From NCBI RefSeq assembly GCF_034931025.1, contig NZ_JAYGIL010000034.1:7218-71217 (forward strand): DNA of 64,000 bases. The letters run 5' to 3'. The position numbers and the translations under genes are program-made. Below the pieces are notes generated by a model that was given only the letters and a program-made list of their open reading frames with translations, was not told the origin of the DNA and searched no databases. This DNA is from Arcicella gelida. GTDB taxonomy: Bacteria > Bacteroidota > Bacteroidia > Cytophagales > Spirosomataceae. Numbering within the stretch: the stretch's first letter is position 1; every line of letters starts with the position of its first letter. Of this stretch, positions 15,595 to 24,434 are shown piece by piece.

Positions 15595-18500
15595 CTACCT
15601 ATCACAATAAAAACAAGCAGGATTTGAAAAATAGCCAGCTACTCTTGCATTTGGAATATTGGCTGGAATTGCTTGATTAGACACAGGTGGGAGTGAAATT
15701 GGCGAAGCTCCCAACTGAATATCCTTCGTTACCGTTACTTGATTTGCTCCGGGATATGGCTGATAAGTTAAGTTTACTTTTACCGTTGAACCATTTTTAC
15801 GCTTTTTGAAAATATAATAATCTACGGAAGTATAATCGCCAAAGCGGTCGAATGTGGCTGGATTATTCAGCAGTCCAGCATAAGAGGCTGTAATTCCAAC
15901 GGTTTTACTGGCGAATGAAATTTCTGTATTTCCCGTTTTTCCCATTTGAGTTCTCCAGTTATTCCCAAAATATTGCTGATACATACTTCTTACTCTTTGT
16001 ACTCTTTCGCCAAAACTTCGTACCGCCATAAAGTCATTGTAGGCAATAAAATCACTTTTTATGGTAAACTGATACGGTTTCGTTGGAGCGTCATTGATGG
16101 CAAAACCATAAATTCCTGATAAAAATACCATTTGCGAAGCCACCGTTTTACTGATGGAAGCATCCATCGAAATCATTTTACTACTGGCACTTCCGATTGA
16201 CGAACCCAAACCATTTTCATCTTTTGTATTAGTATTATTGCCGTTGAGGATGTCTGAAATATTTCCATTAAAAGGGTCACGAACGCCAATATTTCCTAAA
16301 ATGAAGGCTCTTCCCATCACAACACTTTTGCTGGGTTGATAGGCAATATTTCGTAAATCATTATAATTTGGACTTACTTGCCCGACATAACCATATTGAA
16401 TTTCAGTAAGAATACTGTAAATATTACTATTCGCAAAGCGGTCAAATTCAGAAGTACCTTGACTAAACGCAGGAGTATTTACCGTTAGTAAAGCTGGTTG
16501 TAAAGCTCCTCGACTTGAGAATTTATGCTCTTTCATTTCTTCATCTTCAAAATTTTCAGTACCATCTGTTGGCACAGCTTTGATAAATAAATAAGCATTT
16601 GACTGTGGCGTAATTTCGTCTTCGTACTTACCGTTTTGGAAAGTTGTTGCAGCCATTTTCTCCTGAAAAGTATTGTATTGACTAGTTTTAAAAGCCAGTG
16701 AAAACATTACTTTATCGTTTTGTGCCGCTTTTTTATCAAGCGGTTTTAGGGCATTGAATCTAATCTGATAGGCGGCTGCATTGTTGCCAGAACCTGCATT
16801 TTGATAGGTTCTTTGAATAGCATTGGTAAAATTGGCGACCTCATATTTCTTTATTTTAATTTTATGCAATTCCAAACGATAGACTTTTGAATTTTGTAAA
16901 CCCACAGGAATATCCGCTAAAATTTCACCCTGACTGCCTGCCGATGGAGCTTGGTATTGAATGGCTGTTTTCAAAGTATCACTGCCATTTTCGGCGATAA
17001 AGTAAGCTTTGAAATCGTACTCTTTTTGAAGAAAATTATTGGCATTAATGCCTTCTAATAATTCATCAGGAATATCGCCAGAAATGACGGCTTTGGTGGT
17101 TTGATTTTTCAAGAAGTAATTTTGCCCGTCCATCGGCCAAGTATAAGCCACATCTTCCCAACGAACAAAATCGGGTTGTTTGCCAGAAGTAAAAATATTT
17201 TCAGCTTCTTCAAAACGCTGTTCACGCACACCCGTTTCGTCAATATAAGGATTTTCAAGTCCGCCATTTACACGTTCCCAAAGGCGTACTTGTACTTTGA
17301 AAGCATAATTAGTTTCAGATTTCAAATGTCCGTTCAAAGGCAAAATCAATTGTTCGTTATTATTTACCCATTGTTTCGCACCAATTGCTGCAAATTTTTC
17401 ATGCGTTTTCTGGTTCGTCAATGAATATTCTTGAGCGGTAAAGTAATACGTCCTCGGCTGACCGTCGGGTAGGGCAATGCTATAATCCGTATCCATACTC
17501 ATATTGAAAACAGCTTGTAAATCTCCGTTGGTATCCACTTCTTTTTCTCCTTTTTTCGGACTCAATTCTGAAATTACTTTAATATCTGCCAAAGGGTCAC
17601 CATTGAAAACAGGTTTACATTTTTGTCCGAAATCAAAATCAAAATCAGTATCAACTTTTACCAAACCAGCCAGTACTTCGCCTTTTACTCTGAGTCTGCC
17701 TTCGCCCCAAGTTGGCTCAGGCAAACCGCCCCAAAGCAAAGCTCCCGCCGTTAAATCCATCAATTTTACATTGAAACGTTTGCCAAAAACTTTGCCTGCT
17801 ACTGATACTTTTCCGTTGGCATAAGCATAAATTTGAGCATTGGCATACCAGCCATAAAGCCCGACGATTTCTTGTCCGTTACATTTTAAACCTTTCGATA
17901 AAGCGGCATCAAAACCAGCAATCAAAGTAGCATCGGCTGATAATGGGCCAACGGCTACTTTCAAACGACCATCAACTCTTGCTCCTGCCAATAACCTAAA
18001 AGTCAGTGGATTTCCGATGGGTTCGCCGTCTTCGTTAAATTGCATTTCGCCTTTGGTTTTGGCGGCATCTACTACGTCGTTTCGGTTATCATTTACATTT
18101 TCTTTTGCCAATAAAAAGGTTTGTACTTCCGAAGGTAAATTTGGAATACCACCAATATCGTTTCCGAAAGCGAAGTAAGCTTTCGCTGCCAAATAGGCGT
18201 AAAGGGCATCATCTTCACTGCCCACTTGTAATAATTTAAACTCTACTTTTTGTTTGCCATCAGCTGGGTCGCCAATTTTTACGTGCCAAGTATCTGCAAA
18301 GTGCATTCTGAATGGAACAACTACTTTAGGAAAACCGGGAATTGGTTCTACTTCTACATCGGCATTCATATCAAAACTACTTGGCGTGATGGTTACAGAA
18401 GTTTGTGCCATTAACAAACATTGTCCGTTGCGAGTAGGGTCTTCGTCTAAACTCAATACTTTTGCTTTGCCCGAAGCTGTGAAATTACTGAACGCACCAT

Positions 18501-21500
18501 TGGCGATACTTGCCTCAATACCCAAATTGGCAAGTATCATTTTTTTATCCGCCAAACTCATATAGACATTGGCTTTAATGCCATAACTTCCGAGCATCGG
18601 CGTATAATTGATGCCTGTGTTATTTGTGCCTGCACGAGTCGTTTGCGTGTTCGGAGCAACATCTTTAATCGTTTGCGACAAAGGCGTATTCATTTTCATA
18701 TTAAAATAAATGCCTCCACCAAAACCTGAACACATTAAAGGAGGCACAACCGCAATACTTGGAGTGAGCAATACGCTGGCATCTACATATCCATAATAAA
18801 AACCTTTATTGCCAAATTGCAAAGTCGCTTTTACGGTGGCTACTTTCGGAATTTTTACTTTGGCAGAACCGATAAAACCTGTTCCATAAACGGCATCTTC
18901 ATCAAAAAGGCGAAGTTCTCCTTCAACGGTTGCTGGGCCAACAGCCCCTTTTATCATGATTTTTTCGAGATTGACTTTAGAAAATGCGGGCGACATTTTT
19001 CCGTTTACGTAGCTGAGTTTTCCCAAAATTTCTACTTTGGTTTCAGCACCGACAATGGTATTATCATCACCGCCGACGTTTATTTTTACCCCAAAACCAA
19101 AACCGATGGCATCCAAACCTCGGTAAACAAATTTGGGTGGCGTTAATTCAATCGGGAAGCCTACTAAATTGGCTTTGTTTTCATCTTCAACAGGCGTGTA
19201 AGTAGGGAGAAAATCATCATTGAAAGACGGCCCGCTACTTTGTTTGCCTTTATCTTTTTCGTCTTTTTTATTATCCCACAAACCGCCCAAAAGTGTCCAT
19301 TGTCCTTCGTCCAAATACAGTTCTTTTTCGCCCTGCATGGTTGGTTTTATTTTGGTATTCGATACTCTAAAATGTTCAAATTTCACCAAAGGAATGGCAA
19401 TTGGGCTTTTTTGTGATAAACCAATACTGGCAGAACCGCTTAAATCTAAATCTATTTTTTTATTGTCTCCGTTAAATTCAAGCAAGAAATTAGAGTTTTT
19501 ATCCAATTTCATTTTTGCCAACATTATCGGTACATCGTAGTTTTCTTTGGCATCAATCACAAACTGCATTGTATCTAAATTACTGCGGAGGTTGCAGGAA
19601 TACGACAAGTAATCGTTACTAATCGGGAATTGAAGTTTGCCTTTCATCATGCCCAACTCAAAGCGATTTTGCACGATTTTGATTTTAAAATCATCAATTG
19701 AAAAACCCCAATCGCCAATTTTTCCCGTTGAATAATCCACCACTGGTTTATTGGTAGGTTCAATCACGGCAGTGATTTCGTTGCTATCGTCAATGATAAA
19801 ATCGCTCGTGATAAAACCCAAACGTTGTTCGTTTGTACCTTTAAGTTTGGTGGGTAATTTTACTTCTGTTTTTTTCATGTAAAGCCCACGGAAAGTCATT
19901 CCACGGTCGCCTTTGTACTCGTCTGGCACATGAAAATCAACAGGATTTCTTTTATCTGAATGGTCATAAAAAGCATTTACGCCATTAATGGTAAAATCTT
20001 TTAGTCCATCTACCGTAAAACTTGGCATATTTACAGTAGCCACCCAATCGTTCCAAGTCAAGAAATCTGTGACCATTCTTGCCTTTACGTCGCCAGCGAT
20101 TACTTTGCCTGTGCCGTCATCCAGTTTTAAGAATGAATCGCCAAAATTCAAATCCATCACGGCATGAACATGTTGTAAACTATCGCCTGCAATACGTGCA
20201 TAAGTACCCGAATCGTCAGGATTTGGATATTTTCCTTGAATAAAATTGAAAGGTAATTCAGGGATTTTAAAATCATCTACCAAAATCAAATTGGCTTCAC
20301 CTGCAAAAGCTTTGTTAGGAATCATGCAAACGTCCACTGCTGCCATTGAAAGAAATTGGTTCGCTTCGGGCATTTTTAGGTTGAACAATGCCCCCATATC
20401 TGCCCCATGCGGACTAAAACGCATATAATTGATTCCGATAAAACCTGCCTTTGTTGGTACGCCAACAGGCAATTTCACTGCCAATAAAGCATTTACTTTC
20501 TGGAGAGAGTTTTCCTCAATGGCATCCACATAACTACCAATATCAAAGCCTTGTCCGCCTTTTGCCAATTGTTTCCAAGTACTCATTTTGGTAATTTCTT
20601 TAGGGTCGGGGAAATTATATTGGGTATTATCGGCTTGGGCATCGCCACTGAAAATTTCATAAGCTACGTTGAAATTGATTTTCGTAAAAACCACTTTTAT
20701 CGGGACTGAATTCCAAAATACTCGTCCTTTGCCATCGTAGCCATCTCCATTTTTACTGATTTCATCTACTTTCAGTTCAAATTTGCCCATTTTCAAGGTT
20801 TTGCCTACCAATTCTTCTTGTGGATAAATGGCAGTTTTATCAGCAGGCAATTGGGTGTCTTTACAAGAACTTGCTCCTACCAAAGCTACTTGTGCTTGGC
20901 GTGGCGGTGGTGGCGGTGCAGGAATCGCTGGTGGTATTTCTACATCAAAAGTACAGATTTGACTTTGCCCATCGTTTTGAAAAACTGCTTCGCCACTTTG
21001 GTCTTTTGCTACTACTCGCCAAACGTATTTACCCACCGTCAATTCTGGTTCGGCTTGGGTGTAATTCAATGAAGTACTTAAAATATCTTTTTCAGTGAAG
21101 GGATTTCCGACATTAAATTTAATGGCATTGTCCATCGCATCGTTCGGATTTTGTCCTTCAGGTACTTTCAGTAAATAAAAATCATATCGAATTTGAGCAC
21201 CAGAAATATTCCCTACTGGTGGCGACCAAGTAAATACTTGTTGTTGTGGAACGTTCTCACGTTTGATCATTTTGTAACCACAAGAAGGCAAAGTAAGGCG
21301 TGGAGGTTCTACAAAAGTCAAAGGAATACTTTGGCATTGCCCCGAAAGATTTTGAAAACTTTCTACATTGGCATCATAAGGCACTGCGTAGACACAAAAA
21401 TCATAATATCCTTGTGGAAAAATCCCTGAAAGTACAATTTGGTCTTTTGTTGCTTTATCAAAACCTACTACTTGCGTATTGTTAGCATCAATAAAGCCAC

Positions 21501-21831
21501 TATTTTCTTGTCCAAAATTTACTTGTAAAGGTTGCCCAACTGGATTTAATAAAAGAGGAACATTGGGTTTGTAATTGGCGGACGTAAAAATCCGTCCTCC
21601 AGTAGAACGATTGGTGATTTGCCCCACAATTTTGATGGGCGTATTCACAGGTTCACCATTATTTGTGATTAAAACAATGGCCGCTTGTTTGTTAGGATTA
21701 TCCACAAAGTCAACCACTCTGGGGCTAAATGGAGGCGAAAGTATCAGTTGAACTGTTACTTTTAATTGTTGAGCTTGCACCTTTTGAAAGCCCACAAGCA
21801 AGAGCAATAAGTAAATGAGTATTCGTTTCAT
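15595..21831 (-). CDS. giant exported protein, TANFOR-like N-terminus
   Basis: About 2,078 residues from the ATG that opens a clean signal peptide (MKRILIYLLLLLVGFQKVQAQ). An ATG 15 codons upstream would add a leader and overlap the barrel gene. The mature start (LKVTVQLILSPPFSPRVVDF) resembles what I remember as the TANFOR domain of Bacteroidota surface proteins. A fibronectin-like segment with a proline run follows near residue 310. Then comes a very long beta-rich region of amphipathic strands and glycine turns, then an Ig-like segment with ELSPKKGEKEVDTNGDLQAV resembling bacterial Big_5 domains. It ends in a short Cys-containing tail (ACFYCDR). I do not recognise a catalytic domain. It lies 19 bases after the barrel gene, so the two are almost surely co-transcribed. 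Confidence 0.75.
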   Translation of the reverse strand: MKRILIYLLLLLVGFQKVQAQQLKVTVQLILSPPFSPRVVDFVDNPNKQAAIVLITNNGEPVNTPIKIVGQITNRSTGGRIFTSANYKPNVPLLLNPVGQPLQVNFGQENSGFIDANNTQVVGFDKATKDQIVLSGIFPQGYYDFCVYAVPYDANVESFQNLSGQCQSIPLTFVEPPRLTLPSCGYKMIKRENVPQQQVFTWSPPVGNISGAQIRYDFYLLKVPEGQNPNDAMDNAIKFNVGNPFTEKDILSTSLNYTQAEPELTVGKYVWRVVAKDQSGEAVFQNDGQSQICTFDVEIPPAIPAPPPPPRQAQVALVGASSCKDTQLPADKTAIYPQEELVGKTLKMGKFELKVDEISKNGDGYDGKGRVFWNSVPIKVVFTKINFNVAYEIFSGDAQADNTQYNFPDPKEITKMSTWKQLAKGGQGFDIGSYVDAIEENSLQKVNALLAVKLPVGVPTKAGFIGINYMRFSPHGADMGALFNLKMPEANQFLSMAAVDVCMIPNKAFAGEANLILVDDFKIPELPFNFIQGKYPNPDDSGTYARIAGDSLQHVHAVMDLNFGDSFLKLDDGTGKVIAGDVKARMVTDFLTWNDWVATVNMPSFTVDGLKDFTINGVNAFYDHSDKRNPVDFHVPDEYKGDRGMTFRGLYMKKTEVKLPTKLKGTNEQRLGFITSDFIIDDSNEITAVIEPTNKPVVDYSTGKIGDWGFSIDDFKIKIVQNRFELGMMKGKLQFPISNDYLSYSCNLRSNLDTMQFVIDAKENYDVPIMLAKMKLDKNSNFLLEFNGDNKKIDLDLSGSASIGLSQKSPIAIPLVKFEHFRVSNTKIKPTMQGEKELYLDEGQWTLLGGLWDNKKDEKDKGKQSSGPSFNDDFLPTYTPVEDENKANLVGFPIELTPPKFVYRGLDAIGFGFGVKINVGGDDNTIVGAETKVEILGKLSYVNGKMSPAFSKVNLEKIMIKGAVGPATVEGELRLFDEDAVYGTGFIGSAKVKIPKVATVKATLQFGNKGFYYGYVDASVLLTPSIAVVPPLMCSGFGGGIYFNMKMNTPLSQTIKDVAPNTQTTRAGTNNTGINYTPMLGSYGIKANVYMSLADKKMILANLGIEASIANGAFSNFTASGKAKVLSLDEDPTRNGQCLLMAQTSVTITPSSFDMNADVEVEPIPGFPKVVVPFRMHFADTWHVKIGDPADGKQKVEFKLLQVGSEDDALYAYLAAKAYFAFGNDIGGIPNLPSEVQTFLLAKENVNDNRNDVVDAAKTKGEMQFNEDGEPIGNPLTFRLLAGARVDGRLKVAVGPLSADATLIAGFDAALSKGLKCNGQEIVGLYGWYANAQIYAYANGKVSVAGKVFGKRFNVKLMDLTAGALLWGGLPEPTWGEGRLRVKGEVLAGLVKVDTDFDFDFGQKCKPVFNGDPLADIKVISELSPKKGEKEVDTNGDLQAVFNMSMDTDYSIALPDGQPRTYYFTAQEYSLTNQKTHEKFAAIGAKQWVNNNEQLILPLNGHLKSETNYAFKVQVRLWERVNGGLENPYIDETGVREQRFEEAENIFTSGKQPDFVRWEDVAYTWPMDGQNYFLKNQTTKAVISGDIPDELLEGINANNFLQKEYDFKAYFIAENGSDTLKTAIQYQAPSAGSQGEILADIPVGLQNSKVYRLELHKIKIKKYEVANFTNAIQRTYQNAGSGNNAAAYQIRFNALKPLDKKAAQNDKVMFSLAFKTSQYNTFQEKMAATTFQNGKYEDEITPQSNAYLFIKAVPTDGTENFEDEEMKEHKFSSRGALQPALLTVNTPAFSQGTSEFDRFANSNIYSILTEIQYGYVGQVSPNYNDLRNIAYQPSKSVVMGRAFILGNIGVRDPFNGNISDILNGNNTNTKDENGLGSSIGSASSKMISMDASISKTVASQMVFLSGIYGFAINDAPTKPYQFTIKSDFIAYNDFMAVRSFGERVQRVRSMYQQYFGNNWRTQMGKTGNTEISFASKTVGITASYAGLLNNPATFDRFGDYTSVDYYIFKKRKNGSTVKVNLTYQPYPGANQVTVTKDIQLGASPISLPPVSNQAIPANIPNARVAGYFSNPACFYCDR

Positions 21832-21850
21832 CTTACTGTTGTTTATTATT

Positions 21851-23542
21851 TTAAAATGAAATACCATAACCAGCATTCATATATAATTCTGAGAAATTTC
21901 TGCGTTCGTTTTTATTGTCGGAATTGACAATCGTTGAAAGACTTACATTGAATTGTTGTTTTTTAGTCAAGCGATAAGTACCGTTCAAACGTGCATTGAA
22001 AGTACTTCCTGTATTTACTTGTTCCTGTGCATTTTGGGTATAATTCAGTGAAAGCGAAGTATTAAAATTATTCTTTTTACTTCCTCTTTGTGCAGCAAAT
22101 GAAACGCCCATTGATGAGGTATTATAAATTGGCAAAAGGTTGCGAATGAATAATAAACCGGGCGTAAAAGTCATTTTCCGTGTCGGCATTCCATAACTGT
22201 AAGTCAGCGAGCCAAAGATGTTATTGAAGTCTGTGCGTACTTTTGAAATGGTGTTTAAATCGTTAGCATTTTGATAGGAAAGTACTCCATTTACGGCATG
22301 AGAAACCGTTCCAGAAGTTTTAAACCAACGGGGAGCAATCATCAAACTTTGGTTCAGTTGTGAGATTTTTACGGTATCAATAATCTGATTGGGGATGTTT
22401 TGTGAAGTACCATAATTTGAATAATTCACAGACAGACCGAGCGTTCGAGAAAACTGAATATTCAAATTGGCTGAACCAATATTGCGTGTAGTAGTGTATT
22501 CTTTTAGTTTGCTGACATTATCTTTCTGGATTCCATAAGTACCTGATAATTGTAATTTGCCTTGTAAAGCCGAAATGGAAGCAGCACCCGAATATTCTTC
22601 CATATCTGTATTAAAAAAATACGCTCCCATCGACTGGTAATCAGCAGAAATCAATTTGTATTGTCCTTGAATACTAAAAGTATTGAACTGCAAACCAAGC
22701 GTAGTTTCGCCAGCCCAGCCGAGTGAAGTACCTTTTCGGATGTCCACAATTTTGGTAATGAAGGAATACTTTTCTAAATCTTGCTGGTCAACCATTTCAC
22801 GACGCACATCACGAGTGTATAAACTCACGCCAACATCACTTTTCCAAAAAAAGTGTTTGAAAAAAAGAAATTGCTGAGAAATACCAACTACTGTATTTTC
22901 ATCAGGCGTTACTTTGCCGAAATCAGCAGGGAAAGTAACAGATTTTTCATTGTCTTTAATTTTTAAGAAAGTAATATCAAAATGATTTTGTGTAGTGCCA
23001 AAACCCAATTTTGCAGCAAACCCATTACGTTGATAAGCAGGCGTTAGCCCGTTTGGTAAATTTGGATTCGTTGGATTATTGCTGTCTAAATAGCCAATTT
23101 CTGCTTTTTGAAATTGTCCATAAATCACCGCAAAGCGAAGTTTGCCCGGATTCAATTCCAAACCAGCTCCATTAAAAAGCCTTCCACCCAAAGTATAAGG
23201 CGAAAACATCAAGTTTCTGTAACCCAAATGAAGCTTTGCCCATTTGTAGCTTGGACTTACACCAAATTGTTGAAATGGCCCAGCAAGCGAGCGAGATTGT
23301 TTGTTCAGTAAAAAGAAAAAAGGTAATTGAACGCCATAAAGATTGAGCGTTGGCGAAGCACTGAGTGTCCAAGAGAAAGGATCGAGACGAGTTTTTCCGC
23401 CCGATAAACTATTGTAAGTACCAATATTAACATTAATTCCTCCTGAAACCGAAATCGGTTTTTGATTTTTCAAGTTATTAAGGTCTTGTGAAAAACCTTT
23501 TTGCATGAAACACAGAAAAATAAAGAGGTATATTTTTTTCAT
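21851..23542 (-). CDS. outer-membrane beta-barrel protein of the giant-protein operon
   Basis: About 563 residues. I start at the MKKIYLF codon; an ATG two codons earlier is possible. A signal peptide ends at GFSQ, and nearly the whole protein then alternates hydrophobic and polar residues with aromatic strand ends, closing with MNAGYGISF, as in outer-membrane barrels. There is no plug or regulatory domain. It is followed at 19 bases by the giant exported protein and then the FN3 protein, so it may anchor or export them. I do not know a named family. It is distinct from the PorP/SprF-type protein elsewhere in the window. Confidence 0.75.
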   Translation of the reverse strand: MKKIYLFIFLCFMQKGFSQDLNNLKNQKPISVSGGINVNIGTYNSLSGGKTRLDPFSWTLSASPTLNLYGVQLPFFFLLNKQSRSLAGPFQQFGVSPSYKWAKLHLGYRNLMFSPYTLGGRLFNGAGLELNPGKLRFAVIYGQFQKAEIGYLDSNNPTNPNLPNGLTPAYQRNGFAAKLGFGTTQNHFDITFLKIKDNEKSVTFPADFGKVTPDENTVVGISQQFLFFKHFFWKSDVGVSLYTRDVRREMVDQQDLEKYSFITKIVDIRKGTSLGWAGETTLGLQFNTFSIQGQYKLISADYQSMGAYFFNTDMEEYSGAASISALQGKLQLSGTYGIQKDNVSKLKEYTTTRNIGSANLNIQFSRTLGLSVNYSNYGTSQNIPNQIIDTVKISQLNQSLMIAPRWFKTSGTVSHAVNGVLSYQNANDLNTISKVRTDFNNIFGSLTYSYGMPTRKMTFTPGLLFIRNLLPIYNTSSMGVSFAAQRGSKKNNFNTSLSLNYTQNAQEQVNTGSTFNARLNGTYRLTKKQQFNVSLSTIVNSDNKNERRNFSELYMNAGYGISF

Positions 23543-23668
23543 CACCATTGATGTTTAAGCGTTGTTTTTACAACTGCAATACACATCAAAATTGAAAAAT
23601 TAGCAGGAAGCTATCAATAGCACTTTTGGGGGATGACGGAGAATGAAAAAGAGAAGATTGGCTCAAAT

Positions 23669-24301
23669 TTATTCAAAAAGTCGCATTCGTAAAGCTTTGG
23701 CAACGGCTTCGTTACCATTATTTACGTGCATTTTTTCATAAATATTTTTTAAGTGCGAGCGAACGGTTTCAACAGAAATAGAAAAGTCATGAGCAATCAT
23801 TTTATAAGTATGCCCTTTTATCAGCAACTCTAGCACTTGCATTTCACGAGGAGTAAGCCCTAAATCGCTAGGAATTTTACGTTCTACTTTGAAGGTTTCT
23901 AATACTCTTCGGGCAATTTCTGGCGTCATCGGCGCACCGCCAGAAGCCACATTTTCGATGGCATCAATGATTTGTAAGGGTGAGGTTTTCTTCAATAAAT
24001 AGCCATTTGCTCCCGAACGTAAACAAGCCATGAGTCGCTCGTCGTCGTCAAAAACAGTAAACATCAGCACAAATACTTCTGGAAAATGCCTTTTTACTTT
24101 TTCTACGCCAATAATTCCACCTTCTCCCGGCATATCAATGTCCATTAAAATAACGGTTGGCACTAGGTTTTTTACTTGTTCTATTACTTTATCACAATTT
24201 CCAAAACCGCCTACAACGTTCATATTGGGCATTCCTTTCAAGAGTAATTCTAGGGAATTTCTCAGTCTTTCATTGTCTTCATAAATCAAGATTTGATGCA
24301 T
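23669..24301 (-). CDS. NarL/LuxR-type response regulator
   Basis: 210 residues from the ATG at 24301. A longer reading from 24376 would need a TTG codon and adds a non-conserved tail, so I rejected it. The receiver has the acidic pair E8/D9, phospho-acceptor D54 in LMDIDMP and a conserved lysine in LLKKTSP. The C-terminal LuxR helix-turn-helix reads LTPREMQVLELLIKGHTYK and VETVRSHLKNIYEKM. It pairs naturally with the HisKA_3 kinase encoded 133 bases upstream. Because it lies directly ahead of the barrel/giant/FN3 genes, those may be targets. That link is inference. Confidence 0.92.
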   Translation of the reverse strand: MHQILIYEDNERLRNSLELLLKGMPNMNVVGGFGNCDKVIEQVKNLVPTVILMDIDMPGEGGIIGVEKVKRHFPEVFVLMFTVFDDDERLMACLRSGANGYLLKKTSPLQIIDAIENVASGGAPMTPEIARRVLETFKVERKIPSDLGLTPREMQVLELLIKGHTYKMIAHDFSISVETVRSHLKNIYEKMHVNNGNEAVAKALRMRLFE

Positions 24302-24434
24302 TTTCTTGGCAGATTGTTTAAAATTAGGAGTCAGGATTATTGATGTGTTTTTGAATGATGATTCTTTTTCACTCAAAGTAAATCAATTTTGTGGTTTAAA
24401 ATAAAAACAAATTACGCCATCAATATCGCCAAAG

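Noticed and set aside
24302..24376. Longer N-terminus for the NarL-type regulator
   Set aside because: It needs a TTG start and adds residues before the receiver's first strand, where family members normally begin.
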